From Cornus controversa (taxonomy: Eukaryota; Streptophyta; Magnoliopsida; Cornales; Cornaceae): DNA of 64,000 nt. Below, in pieces: positions 43,783 to 56,130 of the stretch. The stretch spans positions 22,918,806-22,982,805 of the forward strand of contig CM048848.1 in assembly GCA_026545225.1 (NCBI GenBank), given 5' to 3'. Position 1 is the stretch's first letter. Every line of letters begins with the position of its first letter. Position numbers and translations under genes: made by a program. The notes beneath the pieces were generated by a model. It was not told where the DNA came from and searched no databases. It saw only the letters and a list, made by a program, of their open reading frames with translations.

Positions 43783-44717
43783 GGCTAAATTCATAAAACC
43801 CCTCTCTACTATCAAAAATTCTCATAAAACCTCTTAAGTTTTTGCAAAAACCCCATCTACTATCAATTTATCTCATATAAGGACAAATTTTAATGGCTCT
43901 ATCAATTTAAATCTGAAAGTACCAAAATGCCCTTCTTTTATTTTATAAAATAAATTCATAAAAAAAATTTATTTGTAAATGATGGATGTACCCTTTACAT
44001 GGGTGAAGGAGCAATTTGAGAAAATTAGAAAGTAGAGGCGGGTTTCTTGATTTTTGCTCAAAGTGGGTCGTTTTCTCCTTCAACTCACATCATGCTACTG
44101 TAAATTTCAAATTCCACCATTTCATATTTTTCACTCTCCAAATTGAACCTATATAAAGCCACAAAACTCAAACTAAATTCAGGGTTATTGTTAATCTACA
44201 AAATTCGAATCCTAATATTCAATATTTACTCAACTATTCACAATTTAAGAAAAAAATTTCATTCTTAGTTAGGGTTCTTATATATATATACACACCACAT
44301 ACAAACATTACATGTTTTTCTATTCAATTTTTAACATTATCAATTTATACAGTAATTCAATCACACCCATACATACATACATACATATATATATATATAT
44401 ACATATATAAATATATATATATATAATAGCAACAAGTATGTATATCAGGTTAAAATCATAAAACCCCCTCTATTATAAAAAAAATTCTCATAAAACTCCC
44501 TTACTATGAGGGTATTTTACTCCTTTTAATTTCAATAGGTGCACCAAGGGTAATTTAGTCATTTACACAACACTTAACAGCTTACATGAGATGTACATGT
44601 GGTTTCTCTGTTAATTTCAATCGAAAACTGATCGGAGGGGGCAATTTGATTGATTTTTTAGTATAGGGGTTTTATGAGAATTTTTGATAGTAAAGGGGAA
44701 TTTTATGAATTTAAGCC
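43783..44717. mobile_element. Second Mutator-type MITE (about 935 bp)
   Basis: The ends GGCTAAATTCATAAAA and GGCTTAAATTCATAAAA are inverted repeats that extend over CTACTATCAAAAATTCTCAT and beyond. The 9-bp flanks are TTCTATAAT and TTCTATAAA (43773-43781 and 44718-44726, 8 of 9 matching). The interior is AT-rich with microsatellites at about 44371-44422. Confidence 0.82.
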
Positions 44718-44726
44718 TTCTATAAA

Positions 44727-45163
44727 TAATGATAATAACCTAACTCCTATATATATATATTCATAAAGTATATTTCGTACTTAGTTGCAACCAATATTTT
44801 TTTAATTTTAAAATAAGAAATTATCCAATTATTCCAAAGATATATACAAAGTACAAAAATTTGTGCTGAACACAAACTCATCTACATATTTTTTAATTTT
44901 TATATGATTTAAATAGATAAAAAATTGTGTTTAACAAACTCTTCTAACCAATTCTCTGAAACATAAACATATCTATCTATCAAATATATAAGTTGCCATC
45001 TCCGGTACTTCCTTGGTCCCGATTGGCTTAGTCACCACGTGGCATTATTATCTCTCATCAGAAGTATACATAGGACCAACTCAACCTTGCCCATCTAGGG
45101 TTCCAAACCTTTGAGTTGATAGTTAAGTACTCTAGTCATGATAGGCACAATTGAGTTGGTTCC
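44727..45163. other. Non-coding DNA
   Basis: No gene is seen. A CACGTGGC G-box-like motif is at about 45033, without other promoter context. Confidence 0.5.
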
Positions 45164-46585
45164 TGATAAGCGATGATTGTTGCACATTCACGTGTCTTTA
45201 ACTGTGTATTTTAATCATTTAGTTGTATTTACTATATAGTTTTAATGTTATTTTCCTATTTTTGATGTTTTCAGGTTTTATCCCAAAAATGCTGTCATTT
45301 TTGGTGATTTCGATCATTCCATGTGTGAGCATCATCATTCCAAGTGCTAACGCATGTGAATAGTCAATTCAGTGTGGATCAAGCATCAATGGGCCAATTC
45401 AAAGAGCAAAGTGGGCCATAGCAGCAAGCCTAAAAGGCTAGCAATTATTCTAAATCGTAATAGATATTACGATTCAGGGCAATTATGCGGAATCGTAATC
45501 CACAATAGGATGAATCGTAATGGCGCACCAGTAGAAGACAATTTTACCGCTAACTTGGCCACTTGTCCACTTGTCTTGAATCTTCTGCAACAAGCTTTGC
45601 TTGATATTTAGAGATATTTTGAGCTTTAAATCTCATTTATATGTAATACTTAGATATTGGAGATATAATTAGATATAATTAAAGATATCTTAGACTTGTG
45701 AGAGGTATATAGTTTTCTAGTGAGAGAAAGAGAAGTTCTAGAGAGAGAAGGCCTTGACAAGCTTGGAGGATGACTTTGAAGATGGAATCACCTCTATGCA
45801 CAAAGCATTTCTTCATCACCCTGATCAACTAACTCCCTCTCTAGGGTTTTGATGAAACCCTAGCCAAGTAATGGTGTATTAATTATTTCATTTGGGATTT
45901 TTTGTGTAATCATGTGTAATTTTACATTGCCTTGAGGCTTGTGTTTAATACAAGTGTTTTAATTTCATAAATCCATGTGTTGCAAGTTATTTTCATGTCT
46001 TAGAATGTGCTTTGTTTCATATGATCTCCAAACATGCTTATTTCTGTGATTATAATTATGATGGCATTATAATTGTTTTATTTGAACATATAAATCCTTC
46101 TTTTATAGTCCATACTTGGAGAAGGTGAATTGTACTACAAAGTAGTTAATTGGGTAATTAGTTTAATATAGTTAGGTAGACAATTCATACTAATCGAAGA
46201 TGGACTATACTTAGTGAGGGTTCATGTATCACTTGACGACTTCATTGTTAGCCACAAGCTGCATGAGTCATAATTGCACATTTTTATGCCGATGTTCCCA
46301 TTTGAAATGCAATTGATCATAATTAGGAAGCTAGTGGTGTTGTCAAAGCTCTAGTTCCTTTTCTTAAACTAAAACTCATTACATTTTTCAGTATTTCCAT
46401 TTCATGCAATAGTTGAATCACATATTCAAACTCTTTCTACGAATTGAATCTGTACTAATCTTTAGTTTAATGATTTCTCCCATAGTCTCCATGGTTCATC
46501 ACCCTCCTAGAGCCCTATCCTGCAAATAATTCATTTTATTGCGAGTGGTATTACATTTTGATAGTCAAATAGAAGGACATATTAA
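45164..46585 (+). mobile_element. Old Athila-type 5' LTR (second family member)
   Basis: It starts TGATAAGCGATG and runs about 1.42 kb to a degenerate PBS, the same length as the 1,416-bp LTR at 29711. Order and wording match the young element (Leu-rich leader, CTAGGGTTT, long AT-rich tail, GCGAGTGGT near the end). The palindrome cluster here is ATTACGATT/AATCGTAAT (45448-45525) instead of TTCGATYRATCGAA. The 3' LTR is outside the window. Confidence 0.75.
45445..45530 (+). repeat. AATCGTAAT/ATTACGATT palindrome cluster in the old Athila LTR
   Basis: Four copies of AATCGTAAT or its reverse complement occur in about 80 bp, at the same relative LTR position as the TTCGATYRATCGAA cluster of the younger element. 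Confidence 0.75.
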
Positions 46586-46587
46586 TT

Positions 46588-46612
46588 TTTAGAGCCATTG
46601 TCAGGGACTACA
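46588..46612 (+). promoter_or_regulatory. Degenerate Athila primer-binding site
   Basis: TTAGAGCCATTGTCAGGGAC is a mutated form of the tRNA-Asp site and context at 19494-19516. Confidence 0.6.
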
Positions 46613-46975
46613 GTTAAATTGTTAAACGATGAGATTAACTCTAGTTTAATTCTTAATTTAGGCCATTCTTTGATTCTTTATTTACTTTTGGTTTTCGTTT
46701 TTCAAGTGTTTGGGTGCTAGGTGCAATTGTTTTCACTTAAGGAGTCGACACCGATTTCGGGACATGTTGTGAGTATTGTATTTATAATACTAGCACTTAA
46801 CTCATTAATTTTGATTTTGTGCATACTAGGTTAGATTTTTAAGTTTTTATATGCTAGGTAGACGGTCTTTGTCATTGCCTTTGCTTCCTTGTAATCTTTA
46901 ACATGAACATACTCTTAGACAACGTTGAGAAACATCTAGGGACCTTATTTTATATAGAGACATAGGAGAGAAAAC

Positions 46976-47980
46976 ATGAATCCAAATAATATACAACCTC
47001 TACTACCACCACCACCACCTGCCTCAGAGGTAAAGTCCTCTATGATTAATGTTCTTTCTTGTTTTCATGGAATTCCTAACAAAGACCTCTACAAACATCT
47101 TGATGACTTCCTAGAAGTTTGTTCAACTCTCTAGTTGCAAAGTTTCATCGATGATGACTTGAGGCTTCGTTTATTCTCATTCTCTATAAAGGATGAGGCC
47201 AAATATTGGTTTAATCCTTTAGAACCCAATTAAAGTATCTCTTGGGTACAAATGCAACAAGAGTTCCTCAAAAAGTATTTCCCTATGGGAAATACAAATG
47301 ATATTTGGAGAGCAATCACTGAATTCACTCAACACGAGGGAAAACTTTTCCATGAGACTTGGGAGAGGATGAAAGATCGTTTAAGAACATGTCTACACCA
47401 TGTTGTTCAAAAATGACAATTGGTGCAACATTTCTATAAAGGATTAAGTGAACACCATAAACAAATAGTAGATTCTTAATGTGGAGGCACTTTCCTTTTA
47501 AAAAGTCTGGATGAGACTTGGAGACTATTTGAGAACTTGAGTGAAAATTTCTCTCAATGTTCCCTTGCCTCTTGTAGAGGTAAGACCACCACCACCACCA
47601 CCACTCATAAGAGTGAGGGTGTGTATAATATAGGAAGAGATGATGAGGTAGCCATGAAAGTGGATGCCCTTACTCATAAACTCGACCAACTCATGTCGAT
47701 TGGGCTGCCTCCTCCTATTTTTTCTCCTCCAATTAAAAACCTTGAGGTATGTTCGTATTGCTCGTTTCCTTCTTATTAAGTATGGGATTGTCCTCTAGCG
47801 GGGCAATCTCCAGATTATGCTCAAGAGCTAGCGAACGTCGTGTTCTCTAAGGGAATAATCCTTATTCTAACACATATAATCTGGAATAGAGAAATCACTC
47901 AAATTTCTCTTGGAGGCCTTAAGGCCAATTCTAAGGAAATCAAGGACAAGGACCTTATAATCCTCAAGACCAACAAGCTT
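46976..47980 (+). pseudogene. Athila-type gag pseudogene, truncated by insertion
   Basis: From the ATG at 46976, translation follows the gag at 19895 closely: Pro-rich start, then SSMINVLSCFHGIPNKDLY, then EFLKKYFPMGNTNDIWRAI, then a decayed zinc knuckle CSYCSFPSY. At least five in-frame stops interrupt it (for example near 47132, 47231, 47416, 47477 and 47778). It ends where the Tekay element begins at 47981. The remainder should lie beyond the window. Confidence 0.85.
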
Positions 47981-48424
47981 TATAAGGACCATGACCATTT
48001 TTGGTTGGATTCTCTTTAACTTCATTTATTATTATAATGATGCTTTAAATGATTTTTTATGTTTTTTAAAACAAAAATACATGTTTAGATAACTTATTTA
48101 AGGTTTAGGAAAGTTTTCGGAACATTTGGCAAAAGTTGACTTTTTCGGGTTCGATTGACCCGGGCACGCGAGCTCCGTTTAGCAAGAAAATTTGAAAGTG
48201 TTAGAATGAATTCAAATTTATAGGGTAGCTTAAATAAAATATTTGACCCACTACGGAATTGATTTTGTGTCAATCGGAGTTATAGAACTCCGAAAATGAG
48301 CCGGGGAAGGTTTAGGGAAAATGTGATGGCATTTTTGTGAATAAGAGTAGGTCATATTCATATAAATAGTAAAGTGAGAGAATTCATTTCATTATTTCTC
48401 CTTCAGTAGTCGTGAGTGAGCCTA

Positions 48425-48465
<41 letters not shown>

Positions 48466-50345
48466 GTATCTTCATCACCTTCCTTTTTCTTCATTAAATT
48501 AGAGGGTCTTAATGTGAGAATTATAAGAAGTCAAAGAAGAGAGAAATGATCTGCGCGTTGAGGGCTTGAGTTTGGTTTGATCGAAATCATATTCGGACAA
48601 AGTTAGATTTTTGGGAGATCTTAGCTTGGAATTGAGGTAGGGGTATTCTGTCCATCTTATCATCGATTCCTTAGGAATTGAGGTGGGTTGTATAGTTTCG
48701 TATGTTTAGAATTACTAGAATATGAGTCTTGCACTTTTAATTGGATCAATTCATGATAATTTATGAAGTTGTTGAATTCATACATATTGAATTGTGTTTA
48801 TATACTTAAGTGTTGTTAATCATAGAGAAATATTGCCTTATAACATGAATTATAGTGTAGAGACCATGTTATGAATAATGCATGTTATGTGCTTGATAAT
48901 ATGAATGAAAATCGTCATTTCTTCAAATGTTACATTGTTATATGCATGAAATTACATGTTTTAGCATGTGAATTAAATGACTTATGATGCACTTGAATTA
49001 TAGAATTATTGTATTGTGATATGGTTTGAAATTGTATGTATTGCTATACTTGAAACCTATGTGATTGGTTATTTCTTTTGGGAGTAGGTCGAAAATGAAA
49101 AAGGGCTTCGAGCCTGAAACTTGGCCAAGGGGTTTTGTCTAGAGCTTCTGGTTAGTAGCTTGTGAAGTAGAATATTTAGATTTTGTCCATAGTCTCGGGT
49201 TTTACCCCGTGAAGTATAATATTTGGGAAAATTGCTAAAAAAGCCTTTGACTCGCAATCTAGGTCTACTCCCATCCCCGTGTGATTTCAAAACTTATGTG
49301 GTTTGGTGCTTAAGTGTTTTTTGTTTAATTGTGATAATCATGTTGATATTGTCGGGTATTTTCCTCAAAATTGAGTAATGTTTAATATGCTTCCCCATTT
49401 AGGCTTTAAATTGAAATCTCATTCTACACGTGCATTGTTGTCTGCTATGTAGCGTGTAGGAATGCCATGATAATATTTCACGTGCATTGGAAGTAAGCCA
49501 TATAGTATAGGGGTGCCGTGCTTGCATTCATATAGGTTACGTCAAGTCGATGCATAGGCTGGTCTGGGTATCTCTATTGAGCCACCGTGGTGCTCATCCC
49601 CTTCCCCCAACCATTTTTTTTACAAATAAGGCACTGGTGATAGATGGAGCTTGAAGTGCTCAGGTCGTAGGATTTACTCTTCGTTGCTATCAATTAGTTT
49701 ATGTTTCTTTATGTTATACTTGGGCATTTATCGAACTTGTAATTCAAATTATATATGTATGAGCCATGTTTGGCAATTAAGACCATTGGAAATAAAATTA
49801 TAGAACTTATGCTTAAGCCGGACCACTTCCTTTACATCATATATGTACCTAAATTTTTGGATTCATACTTAATGTCTATGTTTTAAGTACGCTAATGTAC
49901 GAATAGTGTCCTTACAATTCGATCTTCGCACATACATAGTTGTTATGACTATTTGCTGAACATCCTCCAAGAATAGGTCACTTTGAGTAGGCTAAAAATG
50001 CACTTTGAGCTTGCTAAAGGTTCACTTTGAGCTTGCTGAAAGTTAACTTTGAGCTTGGTAAAAGTGGTAGAATGAAATAAGCATTTCTGGAGCACTTCTT
50101 CAGTCGACTGAAACATCAGTTTCAGCCTACTAAAAGGGGCTTAACCTGAATATAGTCCATAGTTAATTGGGGAATAAGAATGTGGATAATTATGTGTGTG
50201 TGTGACCATGTGTGGGCTGATTGAAATGAGTGTTACAGAATTGTGTATACATAACAATGCGTACGTGATAATTTTTTGTGATGTAGATATTGATTTATGA
50301 CTTAATCACCCTCAATTTCTGGGGGTCAGAAATCGAGGGGTGATA
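47981..50345 (+). mobile_element. Tekay/Del 5' LTR (2,365 bp)
   Basis: The first bases TATAAGGACC are a decayed TGTAAGGACC; the end is GGGGTGATA, from GTGACA. It matches the 3' LTR at 62609 throughout. A CT then AT microsatellite lies at about 48428-48465. A TTTGAGCTTGCTAAAG / TTCAGTCGACTGAAA cluster is at 49980-50135. Confidence 0.85.
49980..50135 (+). repeat. CTTTGAGCTTGCT and TTCAGTCGACTGAA cluster in the Tekay LTR
   Basis: CTTTGAGCTTG is repeated three times with AAAG-type returns (imperfect palindromes), followed by the perfect palindrome TTCAGTCGACTGAA and a decayed TTTCAGCCTACTAAA. Confidence 0.65.
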
Positions 50346-50348
50346 ACT

Positions 50349-50360
50349 TGGTAACAAAGC
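50349..50360 (+). promoter_or_regulatory. Tekay primer-binding site (degenerate tRNA-iMet type)
   Basis: TGGTAACAAAGC is 3 bp after the 5' LTR and differs by two bases from TGGTATCAGAGC of the LARD. Confidence 0.75.
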
Positions 50361-50592
50361 CACAGACTAGAATACCTAGGGACGACAGGTAATGGTTAGA
50401 TCATGTGGACTAAGAATTGTATTTAGATTTAAGAATGTAGCCTTACGTAAAGTGTGCTTACGTGATTACATGTTGGTATTGCATGCTAAATTGTTAAATA
50501 ACTTAGCATTTGTTGATTAAGCGCGTTGAAGTTGATTGATTAATTTTGTATGCCTTGTGATTAAAGTGTCTTCTTGTTACTTATGTAGTAAG

Positions 50593-51359
50593 ATGCCACC
50601 AAGACATGCAAGAGGACGAGGTGCGAATGTTCCACAAGTACTGATTGATGAGGCATAATTTATGAGAGGGATGGCTTAGACCATATAAAAAATCACACGG
50701 GAAACACATGAGGAGGAGATGCAAGTGCAGCCTCGAGCGGGTCTTGCCCGTATGATGATTGTAATAAGAGAGTACAACAAGTATAGTCCTCCAAAGTACA
50801 CAAATGGGTTCGATCCATTTGAGGCAGATGATTGGATTGATAAGACAATTAGGCTATTGGTTGCACTCGAGACTGAGGAGGACCTATGGGTTAGCATTGC
50901 CACACTTCACCTCTCAGGAGAGGCAGACTAATGGTGGAAGTTTATTGGGAACACTCACAATGTGGAGGTGATCGATTGCGAAATTTTCAAGGGGTTGTTC
51001 TTCAAGAAGTACTTTCCTACACTAATGAAGGATCGATTGAAGCAAGAATTCATCGACCTCACCCAAGCTGTCATTAGTGTGATTGAGTACGAACCAAGTT
51101 CACGTTTTTGGCTCATTTCGCTCTAGATATAGTAGCGAATGAGGAAATAAAAGTAAAGAGGTTTGTGAGAGGACTCAAGACCTCTATAAGGAGACGGGTA
51201 TCAATCTTGGATTTGAAGGACTACGCTGTAGTTATAGAGAGGGCCTTGATTACTGAGGAGGATCACTGAGATGTTCAGAAGACTCAGGATTCCAGGGGAC
51301 AGACACAGAGTGCAAGGCCTTTTTCTAATAGTCAGGCAAGGAAGAGACATAGGAGTGGT
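50593..51359 (+). pseudogene. Tekay/Del gag pseudogene, 5' part
   Basis: The start MPPRHARGRGANVPQ and the capsid segment YSPPKYTNGFDPFEADDWI ... LHLSGEAD, WWK, IFKGLFFKKYFP are typical of Tekay gag. Several stops (near 50656, 50678 and 50930) and frameshifts disable it. The inverted solo LTR splits it after 51364; gag resumes at 58755. Confidence 0.8.
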
Positions 51360-51364
51360 ACTTT
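51360..51364 (+). repeat. TSD ACTTT, left copy of the outer solo LTR
   Basis: It is repeated at 58750-58754 within Tekay gag. Confidence 0.88.
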
Positions 51365-51557
51365 TGTCACGCCCCGATTCCCGAGGCCCGAAAACCGAGG
51401 TGTGAACCCCGTGAGATCATCCTCACGCTATAACCACCACCTGATCATACAATCTCAATTTCTTATTATTTTTACAAAAATTGGGCATGACCCATTCTAA
51501 ATCATCAGATCCTGGCATGCTATACCTGCTTTCAATTCAAATGGACACTTCTGGGCT

Positions 51558-51562
51558 CGTGT
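51558..51562 (+). repeat. TSD CGTGT, left copy of the inner solo LTR
   Basis: It is repeated at 54901-54905 inside the outer LTR sequence GGGCxCGTGTCCCCC. Confidence 0.88.
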
Positions 51563-52579
51563 TGTCACGCCCCGATTCCCGAGGCCCGGAAACCAAGGTG
51601 TGAACTCCATGAGATCGCCCTCATGACACAACCATCACCCGATCATGCAACCTCAACTTTCCATTATTTTTACGAAAATCGGGCATGACCCATTCTAAAT
51701 AATCAGCCCCTGGCGTGATATACCTGCTTTACAATTTATATGGACACTTCTGGGCACGTGTCCCCCCAGCATTTATATCTAAACAATAAAAATGGACACT
51801 TCTGGGCCCGTGTCCCCCCAAACTTTCTACAACATGCATAATACAATCATAAGTATACATGCCTCAGTCCTTGAATGTCCGTATTAAATACATACCTCAC
51901 ATGAATAAAATACAACTAAAGGAGCTGAATCAACATAATCGCTTTATACATTTAATCCAAATGTAAAGCATCTATCTATCCACTATCCTGGACATACATT
52001 AGATTCTAAGGAATCTACTTACTACCTCTACAACCGGTGCTGTCAGTCCCCTAACTAACTCCGCACTCAGCATTACCTGCAAAACCTGGGAGGGGGTGAG
52101 CTCAAAGGCCCAACAAGGTATGTAGAACCATACTATCACCGCTGCAGCAGGTCGATCCTCACATATTCCCAAAAAATATACATGCACTTAAATATATCAT
52201 AACATTTAAGACCATGCCCCACCTAGCATGCATAAACCAATGACGTATATGGCTACTCTAGCACATATGAACATACAAAATCCACCACACATGATTTTAG
52301 AAATCATTTTCAACATGCTTGAAAGCAGTAAACATTCAGCACCAATATGTGTATAGAACATATATGTCAACTCATTTACATAAACGATGTAAATCAACTA
52401 CCACATCTCCTACTCGTCAAGTAGCACATCAGATGCAATGCAATGCATTTAACATGTAGAGAAATTATGCATACAACACAACCATATCATAAGCAAGGTA
52501 GAATGTAACATGATATGCACAACTCCCTCATCCTTCCCACTTATTGGTCTCCAATTCCCATGGACAACCAATCCCACCT

Positions 52580-52715
52580 ATAGAGGGTTACCTTTATTAG
52601 AATACCTCTTGAGGGTTACCTTTATCGGAATACCTCACTACACATCAATCCATGAGGGTACCTTGACCGGAATACCTCACGAGGGTTACCTTTACCGGAA
52701 TACCTCGCCGTTTTA
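52580..52715 (-). repeat. Four-unit hairpin array in the inner inverted LTR
   Basis: Four plus-strand units of GAGGG-TTACC...GGAATA-CCTC are closed by different outer pairs: A-T, T-A, T-A and C-G. It is homologous to 2552-2650. The interior GTTACCTTTACCGGAATA is conserved. Confidence 0.8.
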
Positions 52716-53999
52716 CCGAATGGATTCCACCGTTCACATTGCTTGCCTCCCTCACCATACCAATGAATATAAACCCCACAACTTTATCAAATGTACATTC
52801 ATCATTTGAAACCAATGAGGTATTTAAGAATACACTCATACAAATTCCCATTTAAGCATCACATGCATTTTCAATGAATATGCTTCACACATCCACATTT
52901 CACATAACCACATGTCCTTCACATTTTTCCCAAATTCACAAATCAATTCCAACATGTTTATAAATTCCTCTAAGGCATTTATAAACATACAATCACATCA
53001 ACCGACATAAATAGCACATATGTCCAATCTTGCATATAAGTCCTATATGCACTTATACTAGCATAAACATAATCATGCTTCCAGTCAATACATGCATTCA
53101 CTATAAGTAGCCAACATGCATTCCAATCACAATATATATATAAACACATATATATTCCGTCACCATATATGCATTAAGAACATATAAAACATCTACCACA
53201 TTTCATGCTTTTCAAATGCTCGCCAAAACCCTATTCGTGTATATATATATATCACGCATTCCCACTACTACCACAAATATATATAGTCACATATATATCT
53301 AACACCATGCATAAAAGCCACCTATGCATACAAGACAATATATAGTCAAACGTGCATTATTTAGCATACTTTTTACATGATTTTAATCAATACCATACAT
53401 GCATATTTCGATGCAATTAGGCGATAAATTTAAACGTGCCATCGCTCCCCAAACTCACCCATATATATATATATATATCCTCACATCCCACACGTAGGCA
53501 ACATCCACACATATATATATAACTGCACATATATATATATAAGCCACCTATGATCAAATTAAGAAACACAGGTAAATTAAACAACATATCAAAAATATTT
53601 GTAAGAGATAGAGGCAAGAATCAACTTGCCTTAGGTCCCGCTTGTACTGTGCCCGCGTCTGTAAAGCGGTCCATACCAAGCCCGGTCCAGTCCCGTATCA
53701 AAGACCACAATCAATCCAATTGAACCATTTTCTTTTCCTTTTTGTTTCAATGCTTGGCCCAATTAATGTCAGAAGCCCAGTTCATAAACCATTTTCAATT
53801 GACCCAATTTAATCCAAGTTGGCAGCCCAAGCTCACCATCAATGGCCAAACCCCCAACCAAGCTCCACCATCAGACCACCTAGCCGCCCATGGCAGCTCC
53901 TACCATATCCAAACTGTGAGTACCGAAAGCACCCACAACACCCACCATCGTGAACCAAGCAACTCAGCCATCAACAACCAAAACTAGTCCATACGACCA

Positions 54000-54078
54000 G
54001 CCAACCGAAGAGTAGTTTCAGTCGACCGAAATGGTAGTTTCAGCCGACTGAAGGATTCTGTCGGTCGACCGAAACACT
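54000..54078 (-). repeat. TTTCAGTCGACCGAAA-type palindrome cluster
   Basis: Three units close to GTTTCAGTCGACCGAAA, GTTTCAGCCGACTGAAG and GTCGGTCGACCGAAAC lie within 75 bp. Confidence 0.75.
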
Positions 54079-54900
54079 GAACGTTGCACCCGTCCTTTTC
54101 GATTACTCCGCTACTGGAAAAACTCCATGAACAGGCACACCACTATCCGAAGCCACTATAAACCGACCCACAGCCGACCACAACGGAACCCACATGGAAG
54201 AGCCACCGAGAGTCGCCTATTTCCACCATGAACCAGCCGAAGCTCAACCCACAACTCCAGCCGCGAAACCCTCAATCACGGCTAGCAACTCGCAACCAGC
54301 CACCGCCGTCGTTGTCAGCCGCCACTCTAGCCGCTGTCGGAGCACCGCCTTCGCCGTCGCCCAGGCGAAGCCCCACCGTGAGCACCACCAGCCGATCTCG
54401 CCTTCGGCCTCTCTCTCTCTCTCTCTCTTTCCCCCGACTTCTCTTCTCGGTTTCTCCTTCCCCTTTTTCTTTTTTTCTTTTTCTTTCTTTCTTCTCTCCT
54501 TTCGGCTGACCACTCATTCTCTTCTCCTCATTTCTTATCCTCTTTTCTCTATCAAATGAGGTCCACATATTATATATATATTATACACACATATAATATA
54601 CTACACCCTACACAAAATACATGTATTTCATGTATTTTCCCACACTTACATATATAAAGACAAAGGCCCCTCCATATTTATCCATAATCACATATAGACC
54701 CACCATATATTTATAATCTAATATAAATATAGGCACTATATATATATATATATATAGATATATATATATATATACATATACTCACCTTCCACTTGAATAG
54801 AAATATATCCACACCCTTTCTGGAATTTTTAATTAATCCGAAAAAATTTCAATCTGGTCAAAATCATCCGGAACCGGTCAAAATAATTCCGGTCCTTACA

Positions 54901-54905
54901 CGTGT
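54901..54905 (+). repeat. TSD CGTGT, right copy of the inner solo LTR
   Basis: This is an exact copy of 51558-51562. Confidence 0.88.
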
Positions 54906-55814
54906 CCCCCCAGTATTTATATCTAACAAAAAAATGGACACTTCTGGGCACGTGTCCCCCCAGCATTTCTACAACATGCATAATATAATAAAAAATATAC
55001 ATGTCTCAGTCCTTGAATGTTCGCATTAGATACATACATCACATGAATAAAATACAACCGAAGGAACTGAATCAACATAATCGCTCCATACATTTAATCC
55101 AAATGTACTACATTCATCTACTATCCTGGACATACATCAGATTCTAAGGAATCTAAACACTACCTCTGCAACCGGTGCTGTCAGTCCGTTAACTAACTCC
55201 GAAATTAGCAATACCTGCAAAACCTGGGAGGGGGTGAGCTCAAAGGCCCAACAAGGTATGTAGAACCATACTATCACCACTGCAGCAGGTTGATCCTTAC
55301 ATATTCTCAAAAATATACATGCACTCAAATATATCACAATATTTAAGACCATGCCCCACCTAGCATGCATGAACCAGTGATGTATATGGCTACTCTAGCA
55401 CATATGAACATACATAATCCACTATACATGATTTTAGAAATCATTTTCAACATGCTTGAAAGCAGTAAACATCAGGCATCAATATGTATATAGAACATAT
55501 ATGTCAACACATTTAGATAAACGATGTAAATCAACTACCACATCTCCTACTCGTCAAGTAGCACATCTCAAATGTAATGAAGATACATTTAAACCGTACA
55601 AACTGCTCAAAAGCAATAACATCCAACATATGTCATGTCCATTCACAAGTAACGCATATATATATAAGATTGCGTTAATCACATAGCATGCTTCACAATA
55701 AGTAGTGTAAGCAAATTCACACACTTGTCTCTCTCTTGGACTCATCCTGAAACCTTAACATGATTCTTGACCAAATCATGTAATCGAGACCTTTCCCACA
55801 CCATCCCAACTCCG

Positions 55815-56130
55815 ACACTGAGTATTTACCTACTCCAAGGTGGATAGACCACCGTCACCGAGTATTTACCTACTCCAAGATGACTTGGCCCCTATTTAGA
55901 ATTCTCACCGAGTATTTTACCTACTCCAAGGTGAGTAAACCACATCACCGAGTATTTACCTACTCCAAAGTGATTGGACATCTTCTTGGAATCCCCACCG
56001 AATATTTTCCTACTCCAAAGTGAGTAGACCACCGTCACCGACTATTTACCTACTCCAAGATGATGTAACCATTCCAGTGCCCTCACCGTGACTGAGTATT
56101 GACCTACTCTGGGTGATTTGCCCACTTTAT
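55815..56130 (-). repeat. Hairpin array in the outer inverted LTR
   Basis: Seven or so units carry the core GAGTATTTACCTACTC (itself GAGTA/TACTC) followed by CAA. They are enclosed by arms that pair within each unit: CTCACC/GGTGAG, ATCAC/GTGAT, GTCA/TGAC. It occupies the same LTR position as 11132-11351, as the flanking sequences on both sides match. Confidence 0.78.

Larger units (their letters stand above)
51563..54900 (-). mobile_element. Inner inverted solo LTR (3,338 bp), chimeric
   Basis: TGTCACGCCCCG to GGTCCTTACA, flanked by CGTGT duplications (51558-51562 and 54901-54905). The two ends match the LARD LTR family. A middle block (about 52450-53030) instead matches 2160-2790 of the Tekay-type solo LTR, including its hairpin array. 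It sits inside the outer solo LTR. Confidence 0.9.
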
